From the NCBI RefSeq assembly GCF_000243275.1, contig NZ_CM001437.1:3483629-3547628 (forward strand): a stretch of DNA of 64,000 nucleotides, written 5' to 3'. The notes under the pieces were generated by a model. That model did not search any database and was not told the DNA's origin. It saw nothing but the letters and a program-made list of their open reading frames with translations. Each line of letters begins with the position of its first letter. The first letter of the stretch is position 1. A program made the position numbers and the translations under genes. This DNA is from Myroides odoratus DSM 2801 (GTDB taxonomy: Bacteria; Bacteroidota; Bacteroidia; Flavobacteriales; Flavobacteriaceae). This document shows, piece after piece, positions 1-8,847 of this stretch.

Positions 1-293
1 TTTAAAAGATGGAGGAATTTATTACTCCTATCAAGCAGAGCACGGACAGACATTTTATATCAATATGACCAATGATGTAATTAACTCCATTCAAAACAGT
101 GAAACGTTGAAAAAGGAGATTTTCAATACGGTGAATGAGTACCATTCAACAGGAGGAAATGTGTATTACGGTAAGATGGATGCTTCAAGTACAGAAGATG
201 TATTGTATGTAATTCAAAATGATGTTCCGCAACAAATCGACATCTCACAAGACATCTTAAAAGTAATTGAGGATGTGACGAATGAAACCTTGA
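1..293 (+). repeat. Direct repeat copy A (shared gene block)
   Basis: Bases 1-293 match 1652-1944 at a constant offset of 1651, with only a handful of mostly silent differences. The similarity drops sharply after the shared codons for VIEDVTN. The repeat may extend upstream of the window. Confidence 0.9.
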
Positions 294-673
294 TTGAAAG
301 ATTATTAGAACGAACAGAGGTTAAAGTAGTGACAGGGGAAGCGGTAAAACTAAACGAAACAATTGATGGTTTTGCAGTATACAAAGCGAAGTATGTAGCT
401 CATGTAGCGGATTTTTCAAGTGCAGCCAACTACAATACGCATTTTGATCGTGGTTTTAGCATAAGTAACTTACAAACACTTTTAGGGGTAAAAATCATTA
501 GAGGGGTTGAATTAGTTCAAAGTTCAGTTACAGAAGTGACGTATACGGGAGGTGTTCTTAATTTCAAATTCGGAATCGGAAGTTTGTGTTCAACTTTACT
601 TAGTGGTGAGTACCACGTAATTATTGAATATGTTTCTAACGAAAAACACGAAGAAAAAGAAGAGAAAAAATAA
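2..673 (+). CDS. Secreted family protein, C-terminal part (5' end outside window)
   Basis: The reading frame is open from base 2, so the gene starts before the window; the first in-frame ATG at 65 is internal, because residues before it (LKDGGIYYSYQAEHG) match the inside of the next gene. The visible part has a first half almost identical to the downstream protein and a C-terminal module starting at VYYGKMDASS, with DVLYVIQND, then a beta-rich end GVLNFKFGIGSL...GEYHVIIEY. The same module closes the next two proteins. The extreme C-terminus is lysine/glutamate rich. It probably belongs to a row of exported, cell-surface or extracellular proteins. Function is unknown. Confidence 0.8.
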   Translation, partial: LKDGGIYYSYQAEHGQTFYINMTNDVINSIQNSETLKKEIFNTVNEYHSTGGNVYYGKMDASSTEDVLYVIQNDVPQQIDISQDILKVIEDVTNETLIERLLERTEVKVVTGEAVKLNETIDGFAVYKAKYVAHVADFSSAANYNTHFDRGFSISNLQTLLGVKIIRGVELVQSSVTEVTYTGGVLNFKFGIGSLCSTLLSGEYHVIIEYVSNEKHEEKEEKK

Positions 674-707
674 GCACTAGGGATTGTACAACATAAAGAG
701 AGTAAAC

Positions 708-2357
708 ATGAAAAAGACTATACTTACACTAATATGTCTCACTACGACACTACTTGTATCTGCACAAGATAAACCTGGTGTGGGAATTGGAGGAAAAAGA
801 ATTAATAAAGCAGCTATGCTTGATATTCAAGCAACCAATAAAGGGGTATTGATTCCGCGAATAAACTTAGAAACAACTACAGTTCTACAAGGAGGAGTAA
901 ACCCAGAGGGGGTGATTGTGTATAATAAAGGAACTGCCTTACCTTCTGGTTTTTACTACTGGAATGGAGAAAAATGGGAAATGCTAGCTGGAGATAGTTA
1001 TATTACAGATGAATTAACTAGAGTAGAGGAAAGGCTTGAAACGCAAATTACCAATATCATCAATGGAGGAGGAGAGGATCAAGGAACGGATATTAGCTAT
1101 TTGGTATCCTTTAATCCAGAAACGAAGGTGTATACCTATTTAAAACCCAATGCAGAAGGGGGATATGATAAAACAGAAATTGATTTTACACAAGCTGTAC
1201 AAGGAATAGAGACCAATACATTCATGAGAGCGTTAACTATGACTGACGCTGAAGGAAAAGAAGTAATATCAGGGTACGTTTATTTCTCAGAAGATGCGAT
1301 TAAAGCATGGAAAGTCAACCATCCAGAAGGAGATCCGGTATTGGAAATGGATAGTGACTTGGGAACTCATATTGATGTGTTGGGTGTTGTAAATAATAAT
1401 TTTAAAAATATTTTTGAGAGCGAGGCCAATACGACAATCATCCATGATATCATCAAAAATGCACCCCATAATGTTTGGGTAGAGGATCGAGGAGAAGCAG
1501 GGCAATTCTTAATGTATAAGGATGAAAATGAGACTGAACATGAAGTCAGTTTAACACATCAAGAAACACAAACGCAAATGTTTAAACATGTGGTAAGTGG
1601 CGATGGGAATACAGGAGAAGCACTATCGACATCAACTTTAAATCCAGCAGATTTAAAAGATGGAGGAATTTATTACTCCTATCAAGCAGAGCACGGACAG
1701 ACATTTTATATCAATATGACCAACGATGTAATTAACTCCATCCAAAACAGTGAAACGTTGAAAAAGGAGATTTTCAATACAGTGAATGAGTACCATTCGA
1801 CAGGAGGAAATGTGTATTACGGTAAGATGGATGCTTCAAGTACAGAAGATGTATTGTATGTAATTCAAAATGATGTTCCGCAACAAATCGACATCTCACA
1901 AGACATCTTAAAAGTAATTGAAGATGTAACGAATAACACCATTATTGATAAGATTCTAGAAAGAACGGAAGTGACGATTAACATTGATGAAGCAGATGTG
2001 GCTGTAGGTACTTCAATTGATGGAAGTAAAGTGTATAAAGGAAAGCGAACAATAACTGTTTTCCATGAAGATGGATATGATGTGACATTTACTAATCCAA
2101 TCACAGTGCAACCTACGAAAAAAGTAAATACACCTGGTACAGCTTCTAGTAGCTATGAACCTACGAATGAGAAAATAGAAACGTTACTTTCGGCAACCAT
2201 TATTCGAAAACAAACGAAGCAAATCATGACGAATCAAGTAACAGATGTAAGTACAACAGCCCAAAATCAATTGCGTTTTAGTTTTGGTTTAGGTACGATG
2301 TATACAGCATTGGAGAATGATGAATACGAAGTAGTTTTTGAGTATACAGCGAAATAG
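708..2357 (+). CDS. Secreted protein of the AMLDI/KGVLIPR-head family
   Basis: I place the start at the ATG at 708 (MKKTILTLICLTTTLLVSAQ), which gives a clean signal peptide; an ATG 24 bases upstream would put charged residues in front of it. After cleavage comes GVGIGG...AAMLDIQATNKGVLIPR, a head common in Bacteroidetes surface and tail-fibre-like proteins, followed by a YYWNGEKW motif. The middle (residues about 100-300) is unassigned. The C-terminal part repeats the module seen in the upstream and downstream genes (VYYGKMDASS to the final beta-rich GLGTMYTALENDEYEVVFEY). Tandem position suggests one transcript with 2376-3242. The role is unknown; adhesion or surface display is a guess. Confidence 0.75.
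   Translation: MKKTILTLICLTTTLLVSAQDKPGVGIGGKRINKAAMLDIQATNKGVLIPRINLETTTVLQGGVNPEGVIVYNKGTALPSGFYYWNGEKWEMLAGDSYITDELTRVEERLETQITNIINGGGEDQGTDISYLVSFNPETKVYTYLKPNAEGGYDKTEIDFTQAVQGIETNTFMRALTMTDAEGKEVISGYVYFSEDAIKAWKVNHPEGDPVLEMDSDLGTHIDVLGVVNNNFKNIFESEANTTIIHDIIKNAPHNVWVEDRGEAGQFLMYKDENETEHEVSLTHQETQTQMFKHVVSGDGNTGEALSTSTLNPADLKDGGIYYSYQAEHGQTFYINMTNDVINSIQNSETLKKEIFNTVNEYHSTGGNVYYGKMDASSTEDVLYVIQNDVPQQIDISQDILKVIEDVTNNTIIDKILERTEVTINIDEADVAVGTSIDGSKVYKGKRTITVFHEDGYDVTFTNPITVQPTKKVNTPGTASSSYEPTNEKIETLLSATIIRKQTKQIMTNQVTDVSTTAQNQLRFSFGLGTMYTALENDEYEVVFEYTAK
1652..1944 (+). repeat. Direct repeat copy B (shared gene block)
   Basis: Second copy of the block at 1-293, here inside the 708-2357 gene. 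The sharp edges and few, mostly silent changes fit recent duplication or gene conversion between neighbouring paralogues. Confidence 0.9.
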
Positions 2358-2375
2358 AATTAAAAAAGAAAAAGG

Positions 2376-3242
2376 ATGAAAAAGTTATTTTTTGTTGTGT
2401 TTTTACTTTGGGGGTATCTGCAGGGATACGCCCAGGTAGGAATAGGGATTAATAAGCCTTCTTCTTCCGCTATGTTAGATATTCATAGTACAGGTGGCAA
2501 TAAAGGGGTGCTTTTCCCTAAAGTAGCTTTGATTGATACAAAATCATATGCTCCAATTATCGGAAATAGTGCTGATATGCACAATGTTGGTTTGCTTGTT
2601 TACAACATCACAACGGATGTTGCGAAAGGACTTCATCAAGGCTATTATTATTGGACTGGTACAACTTGGGTTGGACTGCCCAATACAGAAGTTATTTTAG
2701 ATTTAGTAGCCTCGCAAACCAGTATAGGAGGAGTGTATTACGGTAAAATAAATGGAGGAACCCAAGATGTGCTGTATGTAAAGAAACAAGATGCACAGGG
2801 AAATGATGTAGAAGAGGCCCTTGACTTGATGACCATGCTAGTACAAGATGTAAGTAACCTAACCGAAGAAAATATCTTTATGCTTAAAAAAGCTTTTGGA
2901 TATGATATTACGGAACACATTGTCTACACTGGTAAATCGATACAAGGGAAATACCAGTATAGCGTGTATGGTCAAACCGAAATAGAAGAGGGAAATGCAG
3001 AAGTAGGTGGCGTAAGGTTGAGTCGTGAATCACTGCAGTTGCTGGAAGAAGGAGTCATTTTTGATATTCACTTGGTCAATGCAAATCAACAATTGATTGA
3101 TATCAATATTACTGATATAGAAGTGACAACGGCTGGAGTTTTGAAATTTAGTTTGGGTACAAGTAGTATGTACTTTACTTTACCTGCTGGAGGATACGGC
3201 GTTATTGTAGATCTATTGAGCTTAAGAGAACACTTCGAATAG
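2376..3242 (+). CDS. Secreted paralogue with AMLDI head and shared C-terminal module
   Basis: Signal peptide MKKLFFVVFLLWGYLQGYAQ is followed by VGIGINKPSSSAMLDIHST and KGVLFPKVAL, the same head as its neighbours, and a YYYWTGTTW motif. From about residue 115 (GGVYYGKINGGTQDVLYVKK) it carries the C-terminal module of the two upstream genes, ending in a short GVLKFSLGTSSMY...GGYGVIVDLL stretch. It lacks the long central insert of the 708-2357 protein, so it is close to a minimal form. The start lies 18 bases after the upstream stop, which fits co-transcription. Function unknown. Confidence 0.75.
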   Translation: MKKLFFVVFLLWGYLQGYAQVGIGINKPSSSAMLDIHSTGGNKGVLFPKVALIDTKSYAPIIGNSADMHNVGLLVYNITTDVAKGLHQGYYYWTGTTWVGLPNTEVILDLVASQTSIGGVYYGKINGGTQDVLYVKKQDAQGNDVEEALDLMTMLVQDVSNLTEENIFMLKKAFGYDITEHIVYTGKSIQGKYQYSVYGQTEIEEGNAEVGGVRLSRESLQLLEEGVIFDIHLVNANQQLIDINITDIEVTTAGVLKFSLGTSSMYFTLPAGGYGVIVDLLSLREHFE

Positions 3243-3331
3243 AACAGGCCTATCTTCCATCAAAAATGGATTTTTTGTCTGTTAAAAATACTGTGATTTT
3301 ATAACATAAAAGACGAATGATATCTTGTAAA

Positions 3332-3362
3332 TACTGTGAAAAAGTAATACTTTTTCACAGTA
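3332..3362. repeat. Perfect 15-bp inverted repeat (hairpin)
   Basis: TACTGTGAAAAAGTA and its exact reverse complement are separated by a single base in the 236-base gap between two secreted-protein genes. There is no run of T after it on either strand, so it is not a standard intrinsic terminator. It could be a transcript-end or RNA-stability hairpin, or a protein-binding palindrome. Confidence 0.6.
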
Positions 3363-3478
3363 AAACGCAGGGGATAGAAAGGATAAACACAAAGGAGAAT
3401 CTACCGTTAAAAACAACCTAGAATTTAGTCTATGGTGTTGATTTTTAAAGGTAAAGAGTAGATGATAAAACAGGAACA

Positions 3479-4915
3479 ATGAAACACAAATTAGGAACAC
3501 TACTACTTTGTTTGAGTATAGGTTATGTTGCTCACGCACAAACAGGTAAAAATATGGGGATTGGGGTAGCTATTCCTGATCCAAATGCGATACTTCACAT
3601 GGAATCAGAAAACCAAGGAATTCTTATTCCCAATGTAATTTTACAAGATATCCATCAAAAGTTAGCTGTAGATAGCGAGATGAAAGAGAGTCTTCTGGTG
3701 TATAACAAAAGGGAATCAGAGGAGGTAGCTAAGGGGTATTACTATTGGACAGTAACGGGAACAGAACCCAACGGAAAATGGGTGAGGGTTTTAACGAGCG
3801 AAGATCACGATCGTCTTGTAGCAGAGCAAATTCAAGAATCGTTTGTGGAAGAAACAATCTTGGTCAATGGAGAACCAGAAGGAACAGGGGTGTTTATCTA
3901 TACGCCTGATAAAACCATGGCAGAAGATCCGCAAGCACCCGGCCGATTGGTGTTAGATATCCCAGATTTAGTGGTGAAAAATCAAACCTTGACCAGTTTT
4001 ACCTTAGAACAATTTGCGTTATATCATTATTCGAATGGAGATGTTACGAGAATACCAAAAACAGTAGAAGAAACAAATAATGGAATGATTCGGTTGGAAA
4101 AAACAACAACAGAGTTGGAATTAGTATATACGGATGAAGAAGAAAAGGTATTTAATTTTGCGGTGAAAGATTTGTTGGGTGGAAATAATGATGATATTCC
4201 CGCTATTACAAATTTGAAAGTAAATCAAGTGAGTACAGGATTGGTTTTCACCAATGAGAAAGGAATCGATATTCTTGTTGATTTAGCGGAACTCGTTAAA
4301 AAAAATGAAACGGTTACAACGATGACCATTGATGAGCATGATAACCTCGTTTTTGTAAATGAAAGACAAGCAATCCAACAAGTGAATATCCGAAATGTCG
4401 TGAAAGAACCTTGGCACAAAGCAGAAGATAATACAGAAGCAACTTCAATTGCAGATAATATTTTTACCCATGGATGGGTGGGTATTGGTTTATCTCCTGA
4501 ACAAGCAAAAGACGCCATTCACCATTTAAAACCCGATGAAAAATTGCGCATTAATGGTAGTATCTATGCCCGTAATAGTTATTATGCGGATTATGTATTT
4601 GATACTTATTTTTCAAATGAAGTGTCTGATCTTAAAGAGGATTATCGTTTTAAAGATTTGACAACTGTTGAATCTTTTATTAAGACGAACCACCATTTAC
4701 CTGGTATTACTCCTATTACAGCCTTGGAGCAATCAACAGAAGAAGGGTATCTGATTAATGTATCCGAATTGTCTATTCAATTATTAGAGAAAGTAGAAGA
4801 ATTGTATTTGCATACTATCGAACAGCAGAAAATAATAGAAAAGCAACAAGAAGCATTAGATCGACTTCAACAGCAGTTTAGCGAATTTGAACAAAGAATG
4901 AAAGTACAACAGTAA
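3479..4915 (+). CDS. Secreted tail-fibre-like protein with C-terminal coiled coil
   Basis: Signal peptide MKHKLGTLLLCLSIGYVAHAQ precedes a degenerate AMLDI-type head (MGIGVAIPDPNAILHMES, GILIPNV, YYYWTVTG). Residues of about 340-478 form a C-terminus known from Bacteroidetes proteins often annotated as tail fibre or endosialidase-chaperone-like: an ARNSYYADYVFD stretch, LTTVESFIKTNHHLPGI, then a coiled coil rich in E, Q and L that ends the protein. In those proteins this end helps trimer formation. Here it sits in a row of secreted paralogues rather than in a phage, so a surface fibre is the likely role. The assignment by family is fair; the biological role is not known. Confidence 0.7.
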   Translation: MKHKLGTLLLCLSIGYVAHAQTGKNMGIGVAIPDPNAILHMESENQGILIPNVILQDIHQKLAVDSEMKESLLVYNKRESEEVAKGYYYWTVTGTEPNGKWVRVLTSEDHDRLVAEQIQESFVEETILVNGEPEGTGVFIYTPDKTMAEDPQAPGRLVLDIPDLVVKNQTLTSFTLEQFALYHYSNGDVTRIPKTVEETNNGMIRLEKTTTELELVYTDEEEKVFNFAVKDLLGGNNDDIPAITNLKVNQVSTGLVFTNEKGIDILVDLAELVKKNETVTTMTIDEHDNLVFVNERQAIQQVNIRNVVKEPWHKAEDNTEATSIADNIFTHGWVGIGLSPEQAKDAIHHLKPDEKLRINGSIYARNSYYADYVFDTYFSNEVSDLKEDYRFKDLTTVESFIKTNHHLPGITPITALEQSTEEGYLINVSELSIQLLEKVEELYLHTIEQQKIIEKQQEALDRLQQQFSEFEQRMKVQQ

Positions 4916-4934
4916 GTCTATACGAGAAGCAATT

Positions 4935-7580
4935 ATGAAAAAAATACTACACGATATAACCCTGATGATTATCCTGCTCTGGAGTATAGGCATAACCTAC
5001 GGTCAGGTAAATAAATCGACAGGTACGCGTATTACCGATAGTACAATCGATAAAGAATTAAGAACCAATGCTATTTTAGATTTAGATAGTACAAGCAAAG
5101 GATTTTATTTGCCTCGCATGACCACAGCACAACGCGATGCTTTATTACAAGATATGAGTAAAGACAATGGTTTAGCTGTGTATAATATTGATAATGATTG
5201 CGTGGAATATTGGAGTACACGCGCAAATAAGTGGATGAGTTTATGTGGAACTTTGCCACCTGCCGAGTTAGATATTGAGGCAGGGAGTTGCTCCACTATC
5301 GCATTTAATGGATTTCCTATGGTACATGGAAAACCGCAAGCTCAACAGGGGATTGCTTTTGACCCAGAAAAACAATTCATTACCATGCGATTGAAAGTGA
5401 ATCAAGTGGGAACGTATACTATTTCAGCAATCTCTGATAATGGATATTTCTTTTCGGGTGAAGGTCAATTTCAAGCATTAGGAAGTTATCAAATTATATT
5501 AAAAGGAATGGGGACACCGGTGAACGGATATGCTGATGGAGGAGATACATTAAAGTTTATGATTAACGGAAAGGAATCTACCGTTTGTACAGCTACAGAA
5601 ATGTTGGTTATTCCTGCTGACTTGAAATATACATTTACTTCAACGCAACATATTGCACAAGGAATTTACCAGGTAGGGGCAATAGCTTCAGCAGCCAAAG
5701 ACAATAAGATTCAGGTTAATGTTCAAGTAATTGATGGTGGATTAGCAACGATAAAAGCAACTAATGCTGCAGTAGGATTGACATTTGAAGGAACCAAACT
5801 GTTAACAAGTCATACACAAGATCAGATTATCTTGGAACCCATAACAGGACAAAATACCCCTTTAGAGAATACACAAGAACAGTATGCATTAACTTTTACA
5901 GTCAACACAGTTGATCCTACAGGAACGATTGGATCAGCTACGGCAGAAGTTGTGATTGCAGAAACAAAAATAGACGCTCAATTTGATGAGGCAACATTTG
6001 GCACGAAACCTTATTACCAAGAAGCTGAATTAACAGAAGAACATATAATAAAATTACCTGTTAAAGTAATCAGTTCGGGTAAGAGTACTTTGTATCTAAA
6101 AGGAGCTGGCGGAATTGAGTTTATAGCAGAAAATGTTGTATTCAATATGCCTGCCAACCCAGATGATGTACAAGAAGTTACCTTTAAAGCGGTGAGTGGA
6201 ACCTTGCCTAAAGCAAATGAGGTAAATCTAACGTTAAGTGGAGATGCTACGCGATTTACAGTTGAAAATGGCACTGTCTTGCGTTTGCCGATTACTATAA
6301 AACCAGTACAATATACCCTAGATTGTACCTCCATACAGACAAGTAGAGGAGCTATGCCTTACAATAAACCTATAGGCGAGCAGTATACCATACAAGCAAC
6401 TGTTGATGTGACTGTAGTAGGAGAATATGAAATTAATACAGACTTAGCGATTGATGGAATTTTATTTAGTACCACTCGAGCAGGAGTAAAACAGACGTTT
6501 ACAGCTACAGGGAAACAAGAAGTGACACTGTATGCGGTAGATGGAACAAAGATTCCAACCAATAAAGGAGAATATACGGTTGGTTTGGTAGCAAACGATA
6601 CGTCTAATAGCATTTGTCGTCAAGTAAAATTAAAGGTTGGGTATAATGATATTAATATTTTAGTCTTATTTGGAGAAACAAGAAATACAGCGACACCCAA
6701 AAGTAATGATGCTTTATTTTTTACCGGAAAAAACAGTAGTGGAAAATATCGTTTTGGCGCGGGTGGTGAATTTACAGAAACAGGAGAAGTCACGGTAACA
6801 ACAATTAGCATCTACGATCCTAATTTTATAGCTTTAAGAGCACAAGTAGCGACAGATATTCTAGCAGGGAAGTATAATTTTATTATGACTTCTGGACAAG
6901 GAGCATTATACGGTATAGACGGTGCTCTTGCCGATGCACTTTACAAGTATGCGACTACTGATCAAGGGGTTTTGTGGTTGCAATCGATTTATTATCACGC
7001 AAATAGAGATGTGCAGGTTAATTATGTGTATAATTTTAAGCTTAATAAACCTTGGATGCTGAGTAGTATTCCTGGTGGTACAAAAGTAGATGGGTATGAT
7101 TTAATTATGAGATTAAATAACGGAAGTGATTTTGTATTTCACAATCGCGGGAGTGATCGAGACTATAATATGATTGTTGCGAATTCAAATGAGGAATTAA
7201 CGAAGCCTAAAAATGGCTATGAATATGGACGAAATACCAATGGTAAATTTTATGATATTCACTGGTATATGTCGCGCAGTCTAACGAATTTTGGTTCTAT
7301 TGATGGAAGGAATTCAAGTTTTAGAGCTTTAGTAGCAGACAGAGGGGCTCAGTTTGGTGATGCAAGAGGTTTACTTTTTGTACACAAAACCCATAAAAAC
7401 GTAATTTGGGCACCTATTGGAGAAGATTGGTTTGAAGGAACATTAAAAGTAGGAACTCATATGGATGCTAATGGAGAACCTTTCCATGTTGATCAGACAG
7501 GAAACGTTAATGTAACTAATAATGGCGCTGTTATTGCCAATATTTGGACCACGCTGATGGAGCGTGTCGCAAATAAATAA
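4935..7580 (+). CDS. Large secreted protein with beta-rich repeats
   Basis: The signal peptide (MKKILHDITLMIILLWSIGITYGQ) and the head (NAILDLDSTSKGFYLPRMTTAQRDAL, then CVEYWSTRANKWMSLCG) place it in the same family as its neighbours. Residues of about 115-590 look like several beta-sandwich modules, each with TYTI/GEYTV-like strands and one cysteine near its edge (CSTIAF, TVCT, LDCTSIQ, SICRQ). The last 250 residues form a different globular part (ILVLFGETRNT, MTSGQGALYG, VWLW-like aromatic stretches). It starts 19 bases after the upstream stop, so the genes are probably one operon. A large surface or extracellular binding protein is likely; no enzyme motif was seen. Confidence 0.7.
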   Translation: MKKILHDITLMIILLWSIGITYGQVNKSTGTRITDSTIDKELRTNAILDLDSTSKGFYLPRMTTAQRDALLQDMSKDNGLAVYNIDNDCVEYWSTRANKWMSLCGTLPPAELDIEAGSCSTIAFNGFPMVHGKPQAQQGIAFDPEKQFITMRLKVNQVGTYTISAISDNGYFFSGEGQFQALGSYQIILKGMGTPVNGYADGGDTLKFMINGKESTVCTATEMLVIPADLKYTFTSTQHIAQGIYQVGAIASAAKDNKIQVNVQVIDGGLATIKATNAAVGLTFEGTKLLTSHTQDQIILEPITGQNTPLENTQEQYALTFTVNTVDPTGTIGSATAEVVIAETKIDAQFDEATFGTKPYYQEAELTEEHIIKLPVKVISSGKSTLYLKGAGGIEFIAENVVFNMPANPDDVQEVTFKAVSGTLPKANEVNLTLSGDATRFTVENGTVLRLPITIKPVQYTLDCTSIQTSRGAMPYNKPIGEQYTIQATVDVTVVGEYEINTDLAIDGILFSTTRAGVKQTFTATGKQEVTLYAVDGTKIPTNKGEYTVGLVANDTSNSICRQVKLKVGYNDINILVLFGETRNTATPKSNDALFFTGKNSSGKYRFGAGGEFTETGEVTVTTISIYDPNFIALRAQVATDILAGKYNFIMTSGQGALYGIDGALADALYKYATTDQGVLWLQSIYYHANRDVQVNYVYNFKLNKPWMLSSIPGGTKVDGYDLIMRLNNGSDFVFHNRGSDRDYNMIVANSNEELTKPKNGYEYGRNTNGKFYDIHWYMSRSLTNFGSIDGRNSSFRALVADRGAQFGDARGLLFVHKTHKNVIWAPIGEDWFEGTLKVGTHMDANGEPFHVDQTGNVNVTNNGAVIANIWTTLMERVANK

Positions 7581-7640
7581 GATCGAATTAACACTAGTAA
7601 TAATGTATACTATGGATTAATTATCTAGTGTATACTCATC

Positions 7641-7720
7641 ATACAGCTAGTACCCAAACCACAGGTGAAATTCTCTAAGTATGAGCATGGAATATGGTTG
7701 GAGTACTAGCTGTATTTTTT
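7641..7720 (+). terminator. Intrinsic terminator with large loop
   Basis: ATACAGCTAGTAC at 7641 pairs exactly with GTACTAGCTGTAT at 7703-7715, followed at once by six T. The loop of about 49 bases has a minor CCAAACC/GGTTGG pairing. It closes the secreted-protein gene row that ends at 7580. The rest of the gap to 7989 is AT-rich; I see no gene or clear promoter in it. Confidence 0.7.
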
Positions 7721-7989
7721 GTATCAAGTATAGAACACTAGGAGTGATAAATAGAAATACGATATCAAATAGAGCTATTTATCTTTTATTTTGTTATTTG
7801 GTAATAGAAATAAAAGCTTTAGTTGCATTTGGTGGTTTTAATTAACTTTTTTTAAGGTTAAAATTATTGTAAATGAGTTAAAAGTAGTAATATTGCCGCC
7901 GAAAGAAGGAGATACAAAAATTGCAGTATTGCATTGCAGAGCTGATTATTTTTATCCTGAATAAAGCATGTAATTATTATTGATACCTT

Positions 7990-8541
7990 ATGAACACTTT
8001 TTTTAAACAACTAAGCCTTAGTTTGCTTTTTATGGCAACAGCTTCTACAGCTTTTGCCCAAGACACACCTACTCAAAAAGAGAAAAAAATGAATCTAATC
8101 TATGCAGGATTGGGATTTGGACTCGATTATGGTGGAATAGGAGGTAAAATTGAATATTTACCTATTGAAAATATTGGTGTTTTTGCTGGTTTAGGGCACA
8201 ATTTTGATGGTGTTGGATGGAATGTTGGTGCTTCTTATAAAATAAAAGCAACCGATCACTTGTCTGTCAATCCATTGGTTATGTATGGGTATAATGGGGT
8301 TCTTAAAGTGAGCGGAGCTTCAGAATATGATATGGTTTCTCATGGTGTGACGTTTGGTGTCAATCTAGATATTTATGTAGGAAGAAAAGGAAATAAAATC
8401 AGTACAGGACTTTATGTGCCTATTCGTTCTAAAAAGTTTATGGATAACTACGATGCCGTTAAAGACGACAGTCGTGTATCTATGGATAACGAATTGTTGC
8501 CAATTGCAATTGGTGTAGGATATAACTGGAATCTAAATTAA
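7990..8541 (+). CDS. Outer-membrane beta-barrel protein
   Basis: A signal peptide (MNTFFKQLSLSLLFMATASTAFAQ) is followed by about 160 residues that alternate glycine/aromatic strands typical of small outer-membrane barrels: NLIYAGLGFGLDYGGIGG, IGVFAGLGHNFDGVGWNVGASY, GVTFGVNLDIYVG, and the C-terminal strand LLPIAIGVGYNWNLN. Length suits an eight-stranded OmpW/OmpA-like or porin-family barrel. The gene stands alone between two terminators. What it transports or binds cannot be told. Confidence 0.75.
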   Translation: MNTFFKQLSLSLLFMATASTAFAQDTPTQKEKKMNLIYAGLGFGLDYGGIGGKIEYLPIENIGVFAGLGHNFDGVGWNVGASYKIKATDHLSVNPLVMYGYNGVLKVSGASEYDMVSHGVTFGVNLDIYVGRKGNKISTGLYVPIRSKKFMDNYDAVKDDSRVSMDNELLPIAIGVGYNWNLN

Positions 8542-8568
8542 CTGTTAGAAATTCCACAGCATAATATA

Positions 8569-8600
8569 AAAAAGCATTGTAGTTTTCTACAATGCTTTTT
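8569..8600. terminator. Bidirectional intrinsic terminator
   Basis: GCATTGTAG, a TTTT loop and CTACAATGC are flanked by an A-run and a T-run, so the hairpin works on both strands. It closes the 7990-8541 gene and also lies exactly at the stop codon of the minus-strand reading frame at 8587-8847. Confidence 0.85.
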
Positions 8601-8847
8601 CTAGTTTATAGCAGTCGTGTTGTGGTATATCAGGATGATTTTTTTCTATTGGATGACGGTGTTTTTGTTCTATCTCGTATTTTTTATAAGTAAATAAAAC
8701 AAGACCAAAAAGAAGTAAGAAAATGAGGGGTGTAAAATCACTGATTTTAGCGAGTGCTTGATCCAGAACAATTGTTTTATTTTGGAAGTAATAATAGGTG
8801 AATAAAATCAGGATGGAAAAAATAATAGCAAAACTAGTAGCGAAGAA
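8587..8847 (-). pseudogene. Possible relic of a small two-helix membrane protein
   Basis: On the minus strand an open frame of 86 codons ends at the terminator at 8569-8600. Its translation has two hydrophobic helices (FAIIFSILILFTYYYF and TPLIFLLLFGLVLF) joined by a polar loop, and a charged histidine-rich tail ending in HDCYKLEKAL. This pattern and the convergent terminator look like a real gene, but no ATG, GTG or TTG begins it and its 5' end overlaps the start of the SMI1-like gene on the other strand. It may be a truncated gene left when the plus-strand gene arrived, or chance. Confidence 0.35.
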
